Position numbers and translations under genes: made by a program. Of a stretch of 20,556 bases of DNA, positions 1-8,600 are shown in pieces. Within the stretch, counting starts at the first letter, position 1; every line of letters starts with the position of its first letter. This stretch comes from RGIG5327 sp045612485 (GTDB lineage: Bacteria > Verrucomicrobiota > Lentisphaeria > Victivallales > UBA1829): contig JAZKZE010000066.1 of NCBI GenBank assembly GCA_045612485.1, positions 1 to 20,556 on the forward strand, written 5' to 3'. A model generated the notes under the pieces. That model did not search any database. It was not told where the DNA came from and saw only the letters and a program-made list of their open reading frames with translations.

Positions 1-77
1 TCCAGATTTTTTTCTTCCAGGATCTTTCTTACTGCCGCAAGGCGGTTTTCACTTTCGCTTTTAATGAGGTAACCCAT
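1..77 (-). CDS. 5' fragment of an unidentified protein
   Basis: Only the first 25 codons are inside the window; the gene continues beyond the left edge. The start ATG (75-77, minus) follows a good ribosome binding site, AAGGAG, about six bases upstream. The visible residues begin MGYLIKSESENR and continue as a charged, probably helical stretch. There is no signal peptide, so the protein is probably cytoplasmic. The fragment is too short to assign a family. It is divergent from the NagB-like gene, with about 420 bases between the two starts. Confidence 0.6.
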   Translation of the reverse strand, partial: MGYLIKSESENRLAAVRKILEEKNL

Positions 78-108
78 TTTGACTCCTTTTTGTTTGGTTT
101 ATATCGGG

Positions 109-124
109 ATGTTATATTTAACAT
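109..124. promoter_or_regulatory. Inverted repeat upstream of the left-edge gene
   Basis: ATGTTA-TATT-TAACAT is a perfect 6-bp inverted repeat about 32 bases upstream of the minus-strand start at 77. It lies in an AT-rich stretch that should contain that gene's -10 region. It could be an operator, but there is only one copy and no regulator is known for it. Confidence 0.3.
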
Positions 125-260
125 TTATTTATTGATGTAAAAATATCACGGAAAATGGAAAATGCAAATTGAAAACATAAAAAATATGGATAAAGAGGAA
201 TACATTCTGTAAAAACTCTGCAAAAAGGAAGAAAAATCAGGGTAATATCATTTACGCATC

Positions 261-349
261 CTCTGCCGAACCGGGATTATCTCCGGAGTGCAGAGCAAAT
301 TTATTTTCATATAAATTTACATGAAATTGCTCCGGAAGATGCTCCGGAG
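261..349. promoter_or_regulatory. Hairpin and repeated CTCCGGAG boxes in the divergent intergenic region
   Basis: The 418-base gap between the left-edge gene and the NagB-like gene contains a nested stem (CTCTGC 261-266 with GCAGAG 290-295, CCGG with CCGG inside). The palindrome CTCCGGAG occurs at 281-288 and 342-349. GCTCCGGA is directly repeated at 329-336 and 341-348, a 12-bp period. The TTTCAT/ATGAAA inverted repeat (305-310/321-326) lies between them. Repeated identical palindromes in an otherwise AT-rich divergent spacer suggest binding sites for a regulator of one or both flanking genes. The rest of the gap shows nothing recognisable. Confidence 0.35.
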
Positions 350-407
350 ACGGAAAAAACAGAAAAACAGTCAAAAAAATATTCTTTTCTTGCTTTTTTC
401 CTGACTT

Positions 408-437
408 TTCACTGGAAAAAAACAGAAAATGTATTAT
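408..437 (+). promoter_or_regulatory. Weak candidate promoter for the nagB-like/PIG-L operon
   Basis: TTCACT (408-413) and TATTAT (432-437) are separated by 18 bases. The -10 is good and the -35 is poor, so an activator could be needed. Transcription would start near 444, leaving a leader of about 50 bases. Confidence 0.3.
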
Positions 438-495
438 CTTTACTTGTTAAAGAGAATTTTCCTCTAACCCATTTAACAAACAAAAGGAAGAAAAA

Positions 496-1425
496 ATGCG
501 CGCACTTAGCAAAATCTCTCCCGAATGGTGGGATTACACCACCCTCGACCGCAGCATCCTGGACGATGCCGCTAAAATCACAATCGACACTCTGAAGAGC
601 TATGAACGTCCCGGGTTCAAGATCAATATCTACGATACCCTTCAGGAATTCTACTGCGCAGAAGCTCTGGAATACATCAATGCATGGAAACAGGCCACCG
701 CCGACAATCCCTGCGGTATCTGCGGTCCTATCGGTCCCACAGAACAGCTCCCCATCGTTGCCCAGATGGTCAACGAATTCGGCATCAGCCTTAAGAACGC
801 TCACTTCTGGGGTATGGATGAATGGATGGTGGACGGCAAAGCTGTTGACTGCAACTTCCCCCTGGGCTTCCAGAAAGCCGATATGGATATGTGCTTCAAC
901 CGCATCGATCCCAAACTTCGTATGCCCATGGAAAACCTTCACTTCCCCACAGAAGATCCCACTGAATACTCCAAGAGCTATGACCAGATCCGCTGCGTGA
1001 CCATGCAGGGCGGTCAGGGCGAAACTAAACACTGGGCATTCAACGATCCTGTGAAACGTGAAGGCAAATACAAAGACAATCCTCCCACACCTGAAGAATA
1101 CTGCGCCATGGGTGCCCGTGTTGTGGAACTCCACCCCATCACCCTGATCCAGAATGCCCGTACCTCCGGTGGCGGAACTGTTCAGAACGTTCCCTCCTCC
1201 GCTGTGTCCGTCGGTCCCCGTGAAACCTGGAAGGCTGAAAGAGTCTCCATCTGGCATCCCGGCCACCACGACAATCCCTTCGGTCAGCGTCTTACAACAT
1301 TCATGATCTCCAAGAAGATCGCAGACAGCTGCGTACCCATGTCCCTGCTTTCCAACCACCCCGGCGAAATCGTCTTCAACTTCTTCCGCGGCGGTTTCGG
1401 CGTTTGTGAAGTGGAGATGCACTGA
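496..1425 (+). CDS. NagB-like glucosamine-6-phosphate isomerase/deaminase family protein
   Basis: The 309-residue protein belongs to the NagB/RpiA/CoA-transferase-like sugar-phosphate isomerase fold. Family landmarks are the phosphate loop GPIGPTEQ (78-85), FWGMDEW (104-110), matching the FNMDEY segment with the catalytic Asp (D108 here), and GETKHWAFND (175-184), matching GEDGHIAFNE of true NagB. In that last motif the histidine is kept (H179), but the catalytic Asp of E. coli NagB (D141) is a Thr and the Glu (E148) is an Asp. The protein is also longer than classical NagB (about 266 residues). It may therefore be a divergent homologue with another amino-sugar or sugar-phosphate substrate. 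The start has GGAAG seven to eleven bases upstream. The PIG-L deacetylase gene begins two bases after its stop, so the two are an operon. Elsewhere, notably in Bacteroidetes, NagB-like and PIG-L domains occur fused in one chain. Confidence 0.8.
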   Translation: MRALSKISPEWWDYTTLDRSILDDAAKITIDTLKSYERPGFKINIYDTLQEFYCAEALEYINAWKQATADNPCGICGPIGPTEQLPIVAQMVNEFGISLKNAHFWGMDEWMVDGKAVDCNFPLGFQKADMDMCFNRIDPKLRMPMENLHFPTEDPTEYSKSYDQIRCVTMQGGQGETKHWAFNDPVKREGKYKDNPPTPEEYCAMGARVVELHPITLIQNARTSGGGTVQNVPSSAVSVGPRETWKAERVSIWHPGHHDNPFGQRLTTFMISKKIADSCVPMSLLSNHPGEIVFNFFRGGFGVCEVEMH

Positions 1426-1427
1426 TC

Positions 1428-2195
1428 ATGGCAAAAACAGCTATTGCAATCGCCAGCCATCCCGATGATATCGAATTCGGTATGGCGGGAACGCTCCTCA
1501 TGCTGAAAGATGCAGGATATGAGGTGCATTATATGAATATCGCCAATGGATCCCTGGGTACCAACCGCTACGATTATCAGACCATCGTACGGATGCGCCG
1601 GGAAGAAGCAATGAATGCGGCAAAACTTGCCGGGATGCATTTCCATGAAAGCATCTGCGATGATATTGAAGTATTCTATACTTATGAACTTCTGGCTAAA
1701 CTTGTTCCCGTTGTCCGGGAAGTGGAGCCTGAAATCGTTCTCACCCACGGGCCTTTCGATTACATGGAAGATCATATCAATTCCGGCCGTCTTGCGGTTT
1801 CCGCCGCTTTCTGCCGCGGTATGACCAACATGAAATGTGCGCCCACCGCCAAACCCACTTTGCAGGATGTTGCTGTCTATCACTCCATGCCTCACAGCAT
1901 GACTGACCAGATCCGCCGCCCTGTCATTCCCGATTTCTTCGTGGATGTGACCAGCAAAATGGATATGAAGCGGGATATGCTTGCCTGTCACAAGAGTCAG
2001 AAAGAATGGCTGGACATCAGTCAGGGCAATGATGCCTATCTTATCGACATGGCAAACAAAGCAAAAGTCTTCGGTGAAAAATCCGGCGTGTTCCCCTATG
2101 CGGAAGCCTGGATCAAACATAATCCTGTGGGATTCTGTGCCGATGATTTCAATCCTCTGGAAGATGCTCTTAAAGACCATATCAAAATGGCATAA
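1428..2195 (+). CDS. PIG-L/LmbE family deacetylase
   Basis: The 255-residue protein is a zinc-dependent N-deacetylase of the PIG-L superfamily (usual length 220-270). The N-terminal metal motif is SHPDDIEFG (10-18), giving H11 and D14 as zinc ligands and D13 as the likely general base. The second site is THGPFDYMEDHINSG (106-120), with H116 as the third ligand. There is no signal peptide, so it should act in the cytoplasm. It follows the NagB-like gene by two bases and is probably translationally coupled to it. Together they could deacetylate an N-acetylated amino sugar or its phosphate and then isomerise or deaminate it; the substrate cannot be read from the sequence. A strong terminator follows the stop codon. 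Confidence 0.88.
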   Translation: MAKTAIAIASHPDDIEFGMAGTLLMLKDAGYEVHYMNIANGSLGTNRYDYQTIVRMRREEAMNAAKLAGMHFHESICDDIEVFYTYELLAKLVPVVREVEPEIVLTHGPFDYMEDHINSGRLAVSAAFCRGMTNMKCAPTAKPTLQDVAVYHSMPHSMTDQIRRPVIPDFFVDVTSKMDMKRDMLACHKSQKEWLDISQGNDAYLIDMANKAKVFGEKSGVFPYAEAWIKHNPVGFCADDFNPLEDALKDHIKMA

Positions 2196-2217
2196 GAGTT
2201 CATTAAAGAGTGTTTTT

Positions 2218-2249
2218 CAAAGTGCCGTACGCCGTACGGCACTTTTTTT
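2218..2249 (+). terminator. Rho-independent terminator of the nagB-like/PIG-L operon
   Basis: AGTGCCGTAC (2221-2230) pairs perfectly with GTACGGCACT (2234-2243) around a three-base loop, with two more A-T pairs at the base, followed by a run of T to 2249. It starts 23 bases after the PIG-L stop codon. Confidence 0.9.
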
Positions 2250-2265
2250 GTGCCTGAAAAGGGCG

Positions 2266-2306
2266 AAAAAAAACTGACCTGCCGGACAAGCCGGACAGGT
2301 CAGTTT
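2266..2306 (-). terminator. Rho-independent terminator of glnN
   Basis: Read on the minus strand, AAACTGACCTG pairs with CAGGTCAGTTT (arms at 2296-2306 and 2271-2281). An inner CCGG/CCGG stem has one bulged base. Eight T residues (plus-strand A at 2266-2273) follow. It lies 22 bases beyond the glnN stop codon, back to back with the terminator of the convergent operon. Confidence 0.88.
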
Positions 2307-2328
2307 GCAAGTAAAGGTAAAAGGGAGA

Positions 2329-4467
2329 TCAATAAATGAAAAGCATTTCTCTATATTTGGGCAGGGGCCATTTTGTGTCATCCACAAGCAGTTCTGCTGC
2401 ATCCACTGCTTTTCTCGTTTCCGCAAGGGCGGAAATGATCGCTCCTGTATCTTTGCCGTCCATGGCTTTTGCAAGATGGTTGCAGGCTTTCTGAAGATCA
2501 TCCAGTGCTTTTCCTGTTTCTTCCACACTCTGTTTTACGGCAGAAGATCCGTATTTGAGTTTCAGGGAGGAGGCATCTTTCAATGCAGATACATTTGCCG
2601 CATATTCGGATGCCGCAACAGGCAGGATCATACTGCGGGCTATATCCAGACCGATGCCGCCTTCAATACGGATCTTCCGTACATATTCCTCCATAAAGAC
2701 CTCATAGCGGGAGGTCATTTCCGCAGGGGAAAGGACGCCATATTTTTCAAACAGGGCAAGATTATCTTTTTCCAGCAGGACTTTCAAGGCAGAAGGAGTA
2801 TCTTTCAAATTGGGAAGACCTCTTTTTGCCGCTTCTTTTACCCATGAGGAACTGTAATTATCCCCGTTGAAAAGAATTCTTTCATGCTTTGCAAAGATAT
2901 TTTTCAAAAGTTTCTGCAATCCTTCATTGAATTTCTTTGCCGGAAGTTTTTCCAGTTCATCCGCAACATAATCCAGGGATTCGGCAACGATGGTATTGAG
3001 GATCATATTCACCCCTGCACAGGATTGACTGGAACCCGGGCCGCGGAACTCAAATTTATTTCCCGTAAAGGCAAAGGGACTTGTTCTGTTTCTGTCTGTG
3101 GCATCCCGGGGCAGGGTGGGGAGAGTATCCACACCGATACGCATGGAGCCATGGGTATGTTTTTTCTCCTCCGCTTTACCGGAAATGATCTGGTCGATCA
3201 CATCTTTAAGCTGATCGCCCAGGAAGATGGACATGATGGCGGGAGGAGCTTCATTGGCACCCAGACGGTGATCGTTTCCGGCACCGGCTGTGGTGGAACG
3301 CAGAAGATCCCCGTGGAGATCCACCGCCCGGACGATAGAAGCAAGTACCGTCAGGAAAAGAGCGTTCTGCCTGGGATCGTTGCCGGGTTCAAGGAGATTC
3401 TGTTTACCGTAGGTGATGCCCCAGTTGTTGTGTTTACCGCTGCCGTTGACCCCGGCAAAGGGTTTTTCGTGCAGCAAACAGACCATACCGTGACGGTCGG
3501 CAACCTGACGCAGAACCTCCATGACCAGCATATTGTGGTCAACAGCAAGGTTCATATCCTCAAAAATGGGAGCCACCTCAAACTGGGCGGGAGCTGCTTC
3601 ATTGTGTCTTGTTTTTGCCGGGATCCCCAGTTTCCAGAGTTCAAATTCCACTTCCGTCATAAATGCAAGGACTCTGGGTTTGATAGAACCGAAATAATGG
3701 TCTTCCAGCTGCTGATGTTTGGCTGGCGGGGCACCGAAAAGAGTCCGGCCCGTCTGGATAAGGTCAGGCCGGTGGAGATAGAAATTCTTATCCACAAGAA
3801 AATATTCCTGTTCCGCACCCAGAGTCAGAGTAACATGTTCTTCCGGAAGACCGAAACATTTTGCAAATCTCGTCATTGCCTTCTGCATTGCCTGAACGGA
3901 ACGCAGTAACGGAGTCTTTTTATCCAGAACTTCCCCTGTATAGGAACAGAATACTGTGGGAATACATAAGGTGGCACCGTTGGAATGGCGTTTGATGAAG
4001 GCTGGACTGGTGGGATCCCATGCGGTGTAACCTCTTGCCTCAAAGGTACAGCGCAATCCCCCGGAGGGGAAACTGGAGGCATCCGGCTCGCCTACGATAA
4101 GATTTTTACCGGAAAAAGTCATTATGGCACGCTCTTCCGCCATATCCAGGAAGGAGTCATGTTTTTCGGCTGTTCCGCCGTTGAGGGGCTGGAACCAGTG
4201 TGTGAAATGGGTCGCACCTCTGGAAACTGCCCATTGCAGCATGGCATGAGCCACATCTGCGGCAATGGAGGGATCAAGAGGATGATTTTCTTTCAATGTG
4301 GCAAACAATTTCTGCGCTACGGATTTGGGCAGATATTTTTTCATCACTTCTGCGTTGAAAACATCCTCCCCGTAACAATCAATAGATGCTGCCGCCACTT
4401 TCATGGGACCGGGGGCGGGACGGTCTGCCACTTTTTTGATGGCATGATTTCTGTTGCCGTTGCTCAT
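2329..4467 (-). CDS. glnN: Type III glutamine synthetase (GSIII)
   Basis: The 712-residue protein catalyses ATP-dependent amidation of glutamate with ammonium, in the cytoplasm. Its length fits GSIII (about 700-730 residues) and not GSI/GSII. GSIII landmarks are FQPLNGGTAEKHDSF (92-106), the catalytic GAEQEYFLVD (217-226, with metal-binding Glu residues), HNEAAPAQFEVAP (288-300), FAGVNGSGKHNNWG (337-350) and NRTSPFAFTGNKFEFRG (460-476). The C-terminus ends with the family-typical REMLF. The start ATG has AAGGAG seven bases upstream. A sigma-70-like promoter lies just upstream and overlaps the end of the araC-type gene, so glnN has its own promoter but could also receive read-through. No NtrC-type site was seen. 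Confidence 0.97.
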   Translation of the reverse strand: MSNGNRNHAIKKVADRPAPGPMKVAAASIDCYGEDVFNAEVMKKYLPKSVAQKLFATLKENHPLDPSIAADVAHAMLQWAVSRGATHFTHWFQPLNGGTAEKHDSFLDMAEERAIMTFSGKNLIVGEPDASSFPSGGLRCTFEARGYTAWDPTSPAFIKRHSNGATLCIPTVFCSYTGEVLDKKTPLLRSVQAMQKAMTRFAKCFGLPEEHVTLTLGAEQEYFLVDKNFYLHRPDLIQTGRTLFGAPPAKHQQLEDHYFGSIKPRVLAFMTEVEFELWKLGIPAKTRHNEAAPAQFEVAPIFEDMNLAVDHNMLVMEVLRQVADRHGMVCLLHEKPFAGVNGSGKHNNWGITYGKQNLLEPGNDPRQNALFLTVLASIVRAVDLHGDLLRSTTAGAGNDHRLGANEAPPAIMSIFLGDQLKDVIDQIISGKAEEKKHTHGSMRIGVDTLPTLPRDATDRNRTSPFAFTGNKFEFRGPGSSQSCAGVNMILNTIVAESLDYVADELEKLPAKKFNEGLQKLLKNIFAKHERILFNGDNYSSSWVKEAAKRGLPNLKDTPSALKVLLEKDNLALFEKYGVLSPAEMTSRYEVFMEEYVRKIRIEGGIGLDIARSMILPVAASEYAANVSALKDASSLKLKYGSSAVKQSVEETGKALDDLQKACNHLAKAMDGKDTGAIISALAETRKAVDAAELLVDDTKWPLPKYREMLFIY

Positions 4468-4507
4468 AAAGACTCCTTCGGCTTTTTACAGGATTTGTAT
4501 GTTTTTC

Positions 4508-4536
4508 TATATAATATACATTTACTTCCTGTTCAA
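4508..4536 (-). promoter_or_regulatory. glnN promoter
   Basis: On the minus strand TTGAAC (4531-4536) and TATATA (4508-4513) are separated by exactly 17 bases, about 40 bases upstream of the glnN start codon. The -35 box lies inside the last codons of the upstream AraC-family gene. Confidence 0.6.
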
Positions 4537-5424
4537 TGCAAGGGGAGGGATAGAATGGGAAAGTGTTTTTTTGTTTTTTCTGTATGATGCCGGAGTGAGG
4601 CCATATTTCAGTTTGAAAAAGCGGACAAAATAACTTGCATCAGGAAAACCGGAGCGTTCCGCAATGACGGAAACGGGCTGATCGCCTGTTTCCAGAAGAC
4701 GGCAGGCTTCCGCCAGACGCAGATCCTGCAAGTGATTATAGGGGGTATCATGGAAGATCCTGTTCCAGTACCGGAAAAGAGTACGCAGAGAAAGGGCATT
4801 TTCTTCGGCAAGAAGGTTTAAGGAGATCTTTTCCCGGAAGTGGAGTTGAAGAAATGAGGCGATTTTCCGGATCTTTGCCTCATAAAATTTTTCTTCGCTG
4901 GAAGGATTTTTTTCCGCAAGAAAAAATTCCAGCAGAAGGGAATAGGATAAAAGATCTATTCTGTCGGCATTTCCGGGGTCCCGTGTGTGGTCGGCAAGGA
5001 AGGATAGTTCCTGTAAAATACTTTGTATTCTCGGCGTTATTTCCAGTTTCCGGCAGCATTTTTCTGCCATAACTTCTTCCGGAAGAGTATTTTGCCAGGA
5101 TATTTTTCTTAAAAATTCTTCCAGTTCGGAGAGGGAATAGATAAGGTAAAAAGCCTCCCTGCCTTTTTCTGAAATGACTTTTCTTGCTCTTCCCGGGACT
5201 TTTACAAGCAGATGGGGAAATTCAATGTGATACTCTTTTCCTGCAAAATATTCCTGTGCGAAAGGTGCCGGGGAACTGATCCTCAGACAGAATTCGATCC
5301 TGTCAGTATAAGTGGTTATCCCGCCTACATCGGTATGATTGTAAATATGTCCGAATGACTCCAATTTCGGAACGAGCTGTAAGGTTCTGGCAATATCGCG
5401 TACGGAGATATGAAAATATTTCAT
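4522..5424 (-). CDS. AraC-family transcriptional regulator
   Basis: The 300-residue protein has an N-terminal cupin-like sensor half (1-110, with EYHIEFPHLLVKVPG at 64-78) and a linker. Its C-terminal double helix-turn-helix domain spans about 183-285. The AraC signature is complete: LNLLAEENALSLRTLFRYW (202-220) for the first HTH and VSVIAERSGFPDASYFVRFF (251-270) for the second, followed by KLKYGLTPASYRK. The gene is divergent from the operon of two large paralogues, and a 21-bp-spaced direct repeat lies next to that operon's -35 box. Its likely role is therefore to sense a sugar and activate that operon. It is an unlikely glnN regulator despite adjacency. RBS AGGA lies about ten bases before the ATG. 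Confidence 0.92.
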   Translation of the reverse strand: MKYFHISVRDIARTLQLVPKLESFGHIYNHTDVGGITTYTDRIEFCLRISSPAPFAQEYFAGKEYHIEFPHLLVKVPGRARKVISEKGREAFYLIYSLSELEEFLRKISWQNTLPEEVMAEKCCRKLEITPRIQSILQELSFLADHTRDPGNADRIDLLSYSLLLEFFLAEKNPSSEEKFYEAKIRKIASFLQLHFREKISLNLLAEENALSLRTLFRYWNRIFHDTPYNHLQDLRLAEACRLLETGDQPVSVIAERSGFPDASYFVRFFKLKYGLTPASYRKNKKTLSHSIPPLALNRK

Positions 5425-5460
5425 GGGATATATTTTCCTGTGATTTATCCTTTTTCTATA

Positions 5461-5488
5461 AAAATACCCTCTTTTTTTTCCTTTTCAA
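5461..5488 (-). promoter_or_regulatory. Candidate promoter of the AraC-family gene
   Basis: On the minus strand TTGAAA (5483-5488) and TATTTT (5461-5466) are 16 bases apart, 37 bases upstream of the start codon. The tract between is purine-rich. This is a modest match only. Confidence 0.35.
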
Positions 5489-5492
5489 GCAA

Positions 5493-5520
5493 TTTTGGCA
5501 CTTTTCTCCTGTTTTTTGGC
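5493..5520 (+). promoter_or_regulatory. Candidate AraC-regulator binding site (direct repeat, 21-bp period)
   Basis: TTTTGGC occurs at 5493-5499 and again at 5514-5520, in the same orientation and 21 bp apart. The second copy ends 12 bp before the -35 box of the downstream operon. Two direct half-sites about two helical turns apart beside a -35 box is the usual layout for activation by AraC-family proteins. Assignment to the divergent regulator is inference. Confidence 0.45.
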
Positions 5521-5532
5521 GTAATCCTCTTA

Positions 5533-5562
5533 TTGAAAAAGCGGGAGAGTGTGGCATATTAT
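5533..5562 (+). promoter_or_regulatory. Promoter of the operon of two large paralogues
   Basis: TTGAAA (5533-5538) and TATTAT (5557-5562) are separated by 18 bases. Transcription would start near 5569, about 43 bases before the preferred start codon at 5612. Confidence 0.6.
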
Positions 5563-5611
5563 ACATAAAATAAATATCAAAGAAAATCTCACATCAGAAA
5601 AGGAGCGGAAA

Positions 5612-8600
5612 ATGCCTTGCGATTGGAATTACTATTATGATTTTGAAGCGGAACAGGATATTGGAAAACTGGCAAAAATATCCTGTGAAAACGGCAGATT
5701 TGTTTTTGAATGTACTTTTCAGTGCAGTAAAAGTGATCATTATGTGCTGACTCTGGCTGTTCCCTACGCCTGGCAGTTGAAAAAATATAAGAGGGAAAAT
5801 ATTTATCTTGACGGAAAAGCTCTGGGCAGGGAAGATACGGTTGCCTATGTGCGTATCGGCAATGCCAGATATGCCTGGAAGATTTTTCTGGAAGAGGGGG
5901 AACACTCCATCAAAGTCACCGGGGAAAACGCCTGGGAGGAATCCAGCCTGAAAGATATTTTGCAGTTCCGTCTGCTTCCGGCATTGGAAAAAACATATTC
6001 TGTTCCGGATTTTGCCATTGAGCATACCTTCAGCAGAGAGGATTATTCCTATACTCAGAGGGAATGGAATACTGAAGGATATATCGCAGGTCTGGGAAAA
6101 GAGACCACTCCCGGCAGATTCGGATTTTCCAAAGGTGACGGGCTGCTGGATTTCGGTATGCCTACTCTGGGAAGTATGGATAAAATGTATTTATGCGGGC
6201 ACCCGCAATATAAAAAGCCTTTCCGCTGGAGTTATTCCACAACACCTGAAAATGCGTTGCGGCACGGTTCTTATGTGCCTGCTGATGCCGATATCGGAAA
6301 GGATAAGATCGAGGTCAATCACCTGTCTGTAAAGTGGGATGCCATTCTTGCTGATGAAGAATTTTCCTGTACCTATTCTCTGGGAAGTATCGGTGTCATT
6401 ACCGAGCGCCCTTCCGGAAAAATGCGTATTGGGGGACTGGAAGAAGCTGGAAATTACCAGTATGCTCTTCTGCCTGCCGGCGGGGATAAGGTAAAGGTCA
6501 TTCCTGTACGGGATCTACCGGAAAATATCCATCTTCTTTCCGAAAACTATATAGCTCTTTTCGGTTCTACCGAATACCCGGATCTGCCTTTTATGATTAC
6601 TTTTCAGAAAAGACCGGAAAATATGCAGATCCATTTCAGCAAAGTAAATGACCGCCTGGAAGCCATCACCTTTGAAAATTGTCCTCTTATTGTGACTGCA
6701 ACTCCTTTCGGGATCGAAAGTTTTGCCCCTATCAGTGCATCCAATACGGCTTTTATCGAACTTCTTACGGAAAAATGTCGTTTCTGGAGCAGGGCATTTA
6801 TGGCATTCCCTGTAAGATGTGAAGAGTATTATTACAACGATCACAAAGCAAAAAAGACCTATTTCAAACAGAGATTCTTCTACCGTTATATCAAAGATGA
6901 CTGGGGTACAGTTCCTCTGGAAACTGCCGTATTGCCGCCAGTGGCAAGTATGAGCGGGATCATGGAGGCAGCACCGGAAGATAAAGTGGACTTTCTTTTT
7001 CCCTCCAAATTCGGTCCTCTTTACGGTGCATTGGGGAATATTTCCTGCTATACACTTCCCTTTATGGAAAGACGGAGAAAATTCCCCTTCCGGGAGAAAG
7101 GCAGCACTCTTCCTGAACTACTGAAAAAAGGTCTGGATGAGTACCTTGCCTATGTGAAACAGCTTGATCCGGATATGATCTACTACCCCTATGCCGGAAG
7201 TCTTGTGGAGCCCTATGCTTTTGCCACCACTCTTATGAACTTTATGAATGAAGAAGACAGAGAGTGTCTGCGGCGTCTTGCCGGGGAACGGCTGAAACTA
7301 TCCTGTACAAGCGGCAGAACGTTTGAATATCCTGCCATCAATCACTCCTACATGATGCAGACGGAACCGGATGATAAAAAACTTATTGAGATCTACAGTG
7401 ATCCCAAACTTCCCCGGCTCAAACTCTGGAACTGGTATAAGAGAACGGAACCCTTTACCGGAAGAGAATTTGATATATGTTACATCAATCTGGGGATGTT
7501 TTCCGGTGGACATCTTACCGGGGATCCGGATGAGGTCGCTGCCTATAAACTGCCCATGATCGAAAATGACTGGGGCGTGGGACTTACTTTCTATTATATG
7601 TATCTTTGCGCTCTTGCTTCCGGCAAATGGGATATACTGCGGGAAAGTTTCCCGCTTCTGAAACGGGCAATGAAATTCTTTGTGAATATGAATGACTTTG
7701 CCTGTCTGGGTTCAGGGTACAGCGATAATGCCATGCTCTGGATGGAAGGAGCCAACTATGGTGCATTCACCTCCTATGTGAATATTGCAGAGGCTTGCGG
7801 CGATAACGGGGCTTTTGAAGAAGGTATCTACCTTGCCAGCCGTCAGTTTGCATTGCGTTGTGCCGTACTGCGGGGCGGTCATCATTACTTCCATAAATAC
7901 TACAACTGTGAACCTTATTATATGCTGAAGGCTCTGCATGAAGAAGGGTATCCCTCCTGGCAGTTCCAGACCGTTGTCCGCAGTGCGGATTGTACGGACA
8001 GCCCCAAAGGGGATTACCGTGACGGCAGACTTTTCCCCAACCGGCTGCGGCCCGACGGGATCTACAATATGACAACGGAAGGCTTGTATCCGGAGATCTT
8101 CACCGGGATGCGGAAACATATTCCTGAAGATATGGAAGATGTGTTCAACCGTATGATCCATGTGGAAAACTGCGAAAAATATACTCCCTACCGCTGGGGG
8201 ATCATGCAGCAGACTGCTTCCGTTCTTATGGATATGGCACTGGATAAAAACAGAAGTATATCCCAGCTGAAAGAATTTATGGAGAAGGCAAGAAAAGAAA
8301 AAAGACTTATGCAGGCATGGCGCGGCATCCATATTCCTTCCCGCCGTCTGCCGGAAAACTATCTGGAAACCCAGGTTCTTGCATGGGAAAAGATGAAAGA
8401 ACATCCCGCATGGCTGGAACACTGGCAGGATCTTGTCATCCATGAAGCTGTGTATGATGCAGAATGTGGAAAGGCGGAAATCTCCTTTACTGTAACGGGA
8501 AAAAATCCTGTTTTGCGTTTCGGGATCCGTTCCGCCATGCCGGAGAATATTCTTCTGGACGGCGTGAAAACGGAGGGGAAAATATATGAAGAAGGTGTGC

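Noticed and set aside
409..1422. Long minus-strand open frame opposite the NagB-like gene
   Set aside because: It mirrors the codon pattern of the real plus-strand gene, has no RBS, and its translation has no family features.
2884..3909. Plus-strand open frame of 341 codons
   Set aside because: It lies entirely inside glnN on the other strand; the GSIII motifs make the minus strand certain.
5549..5611. Upstream ATG 5549 as the start of paralogue A
   Set aside because: It has no RBS, precedes the predicted transcription start, and its extra residues do not align with paralogue B.
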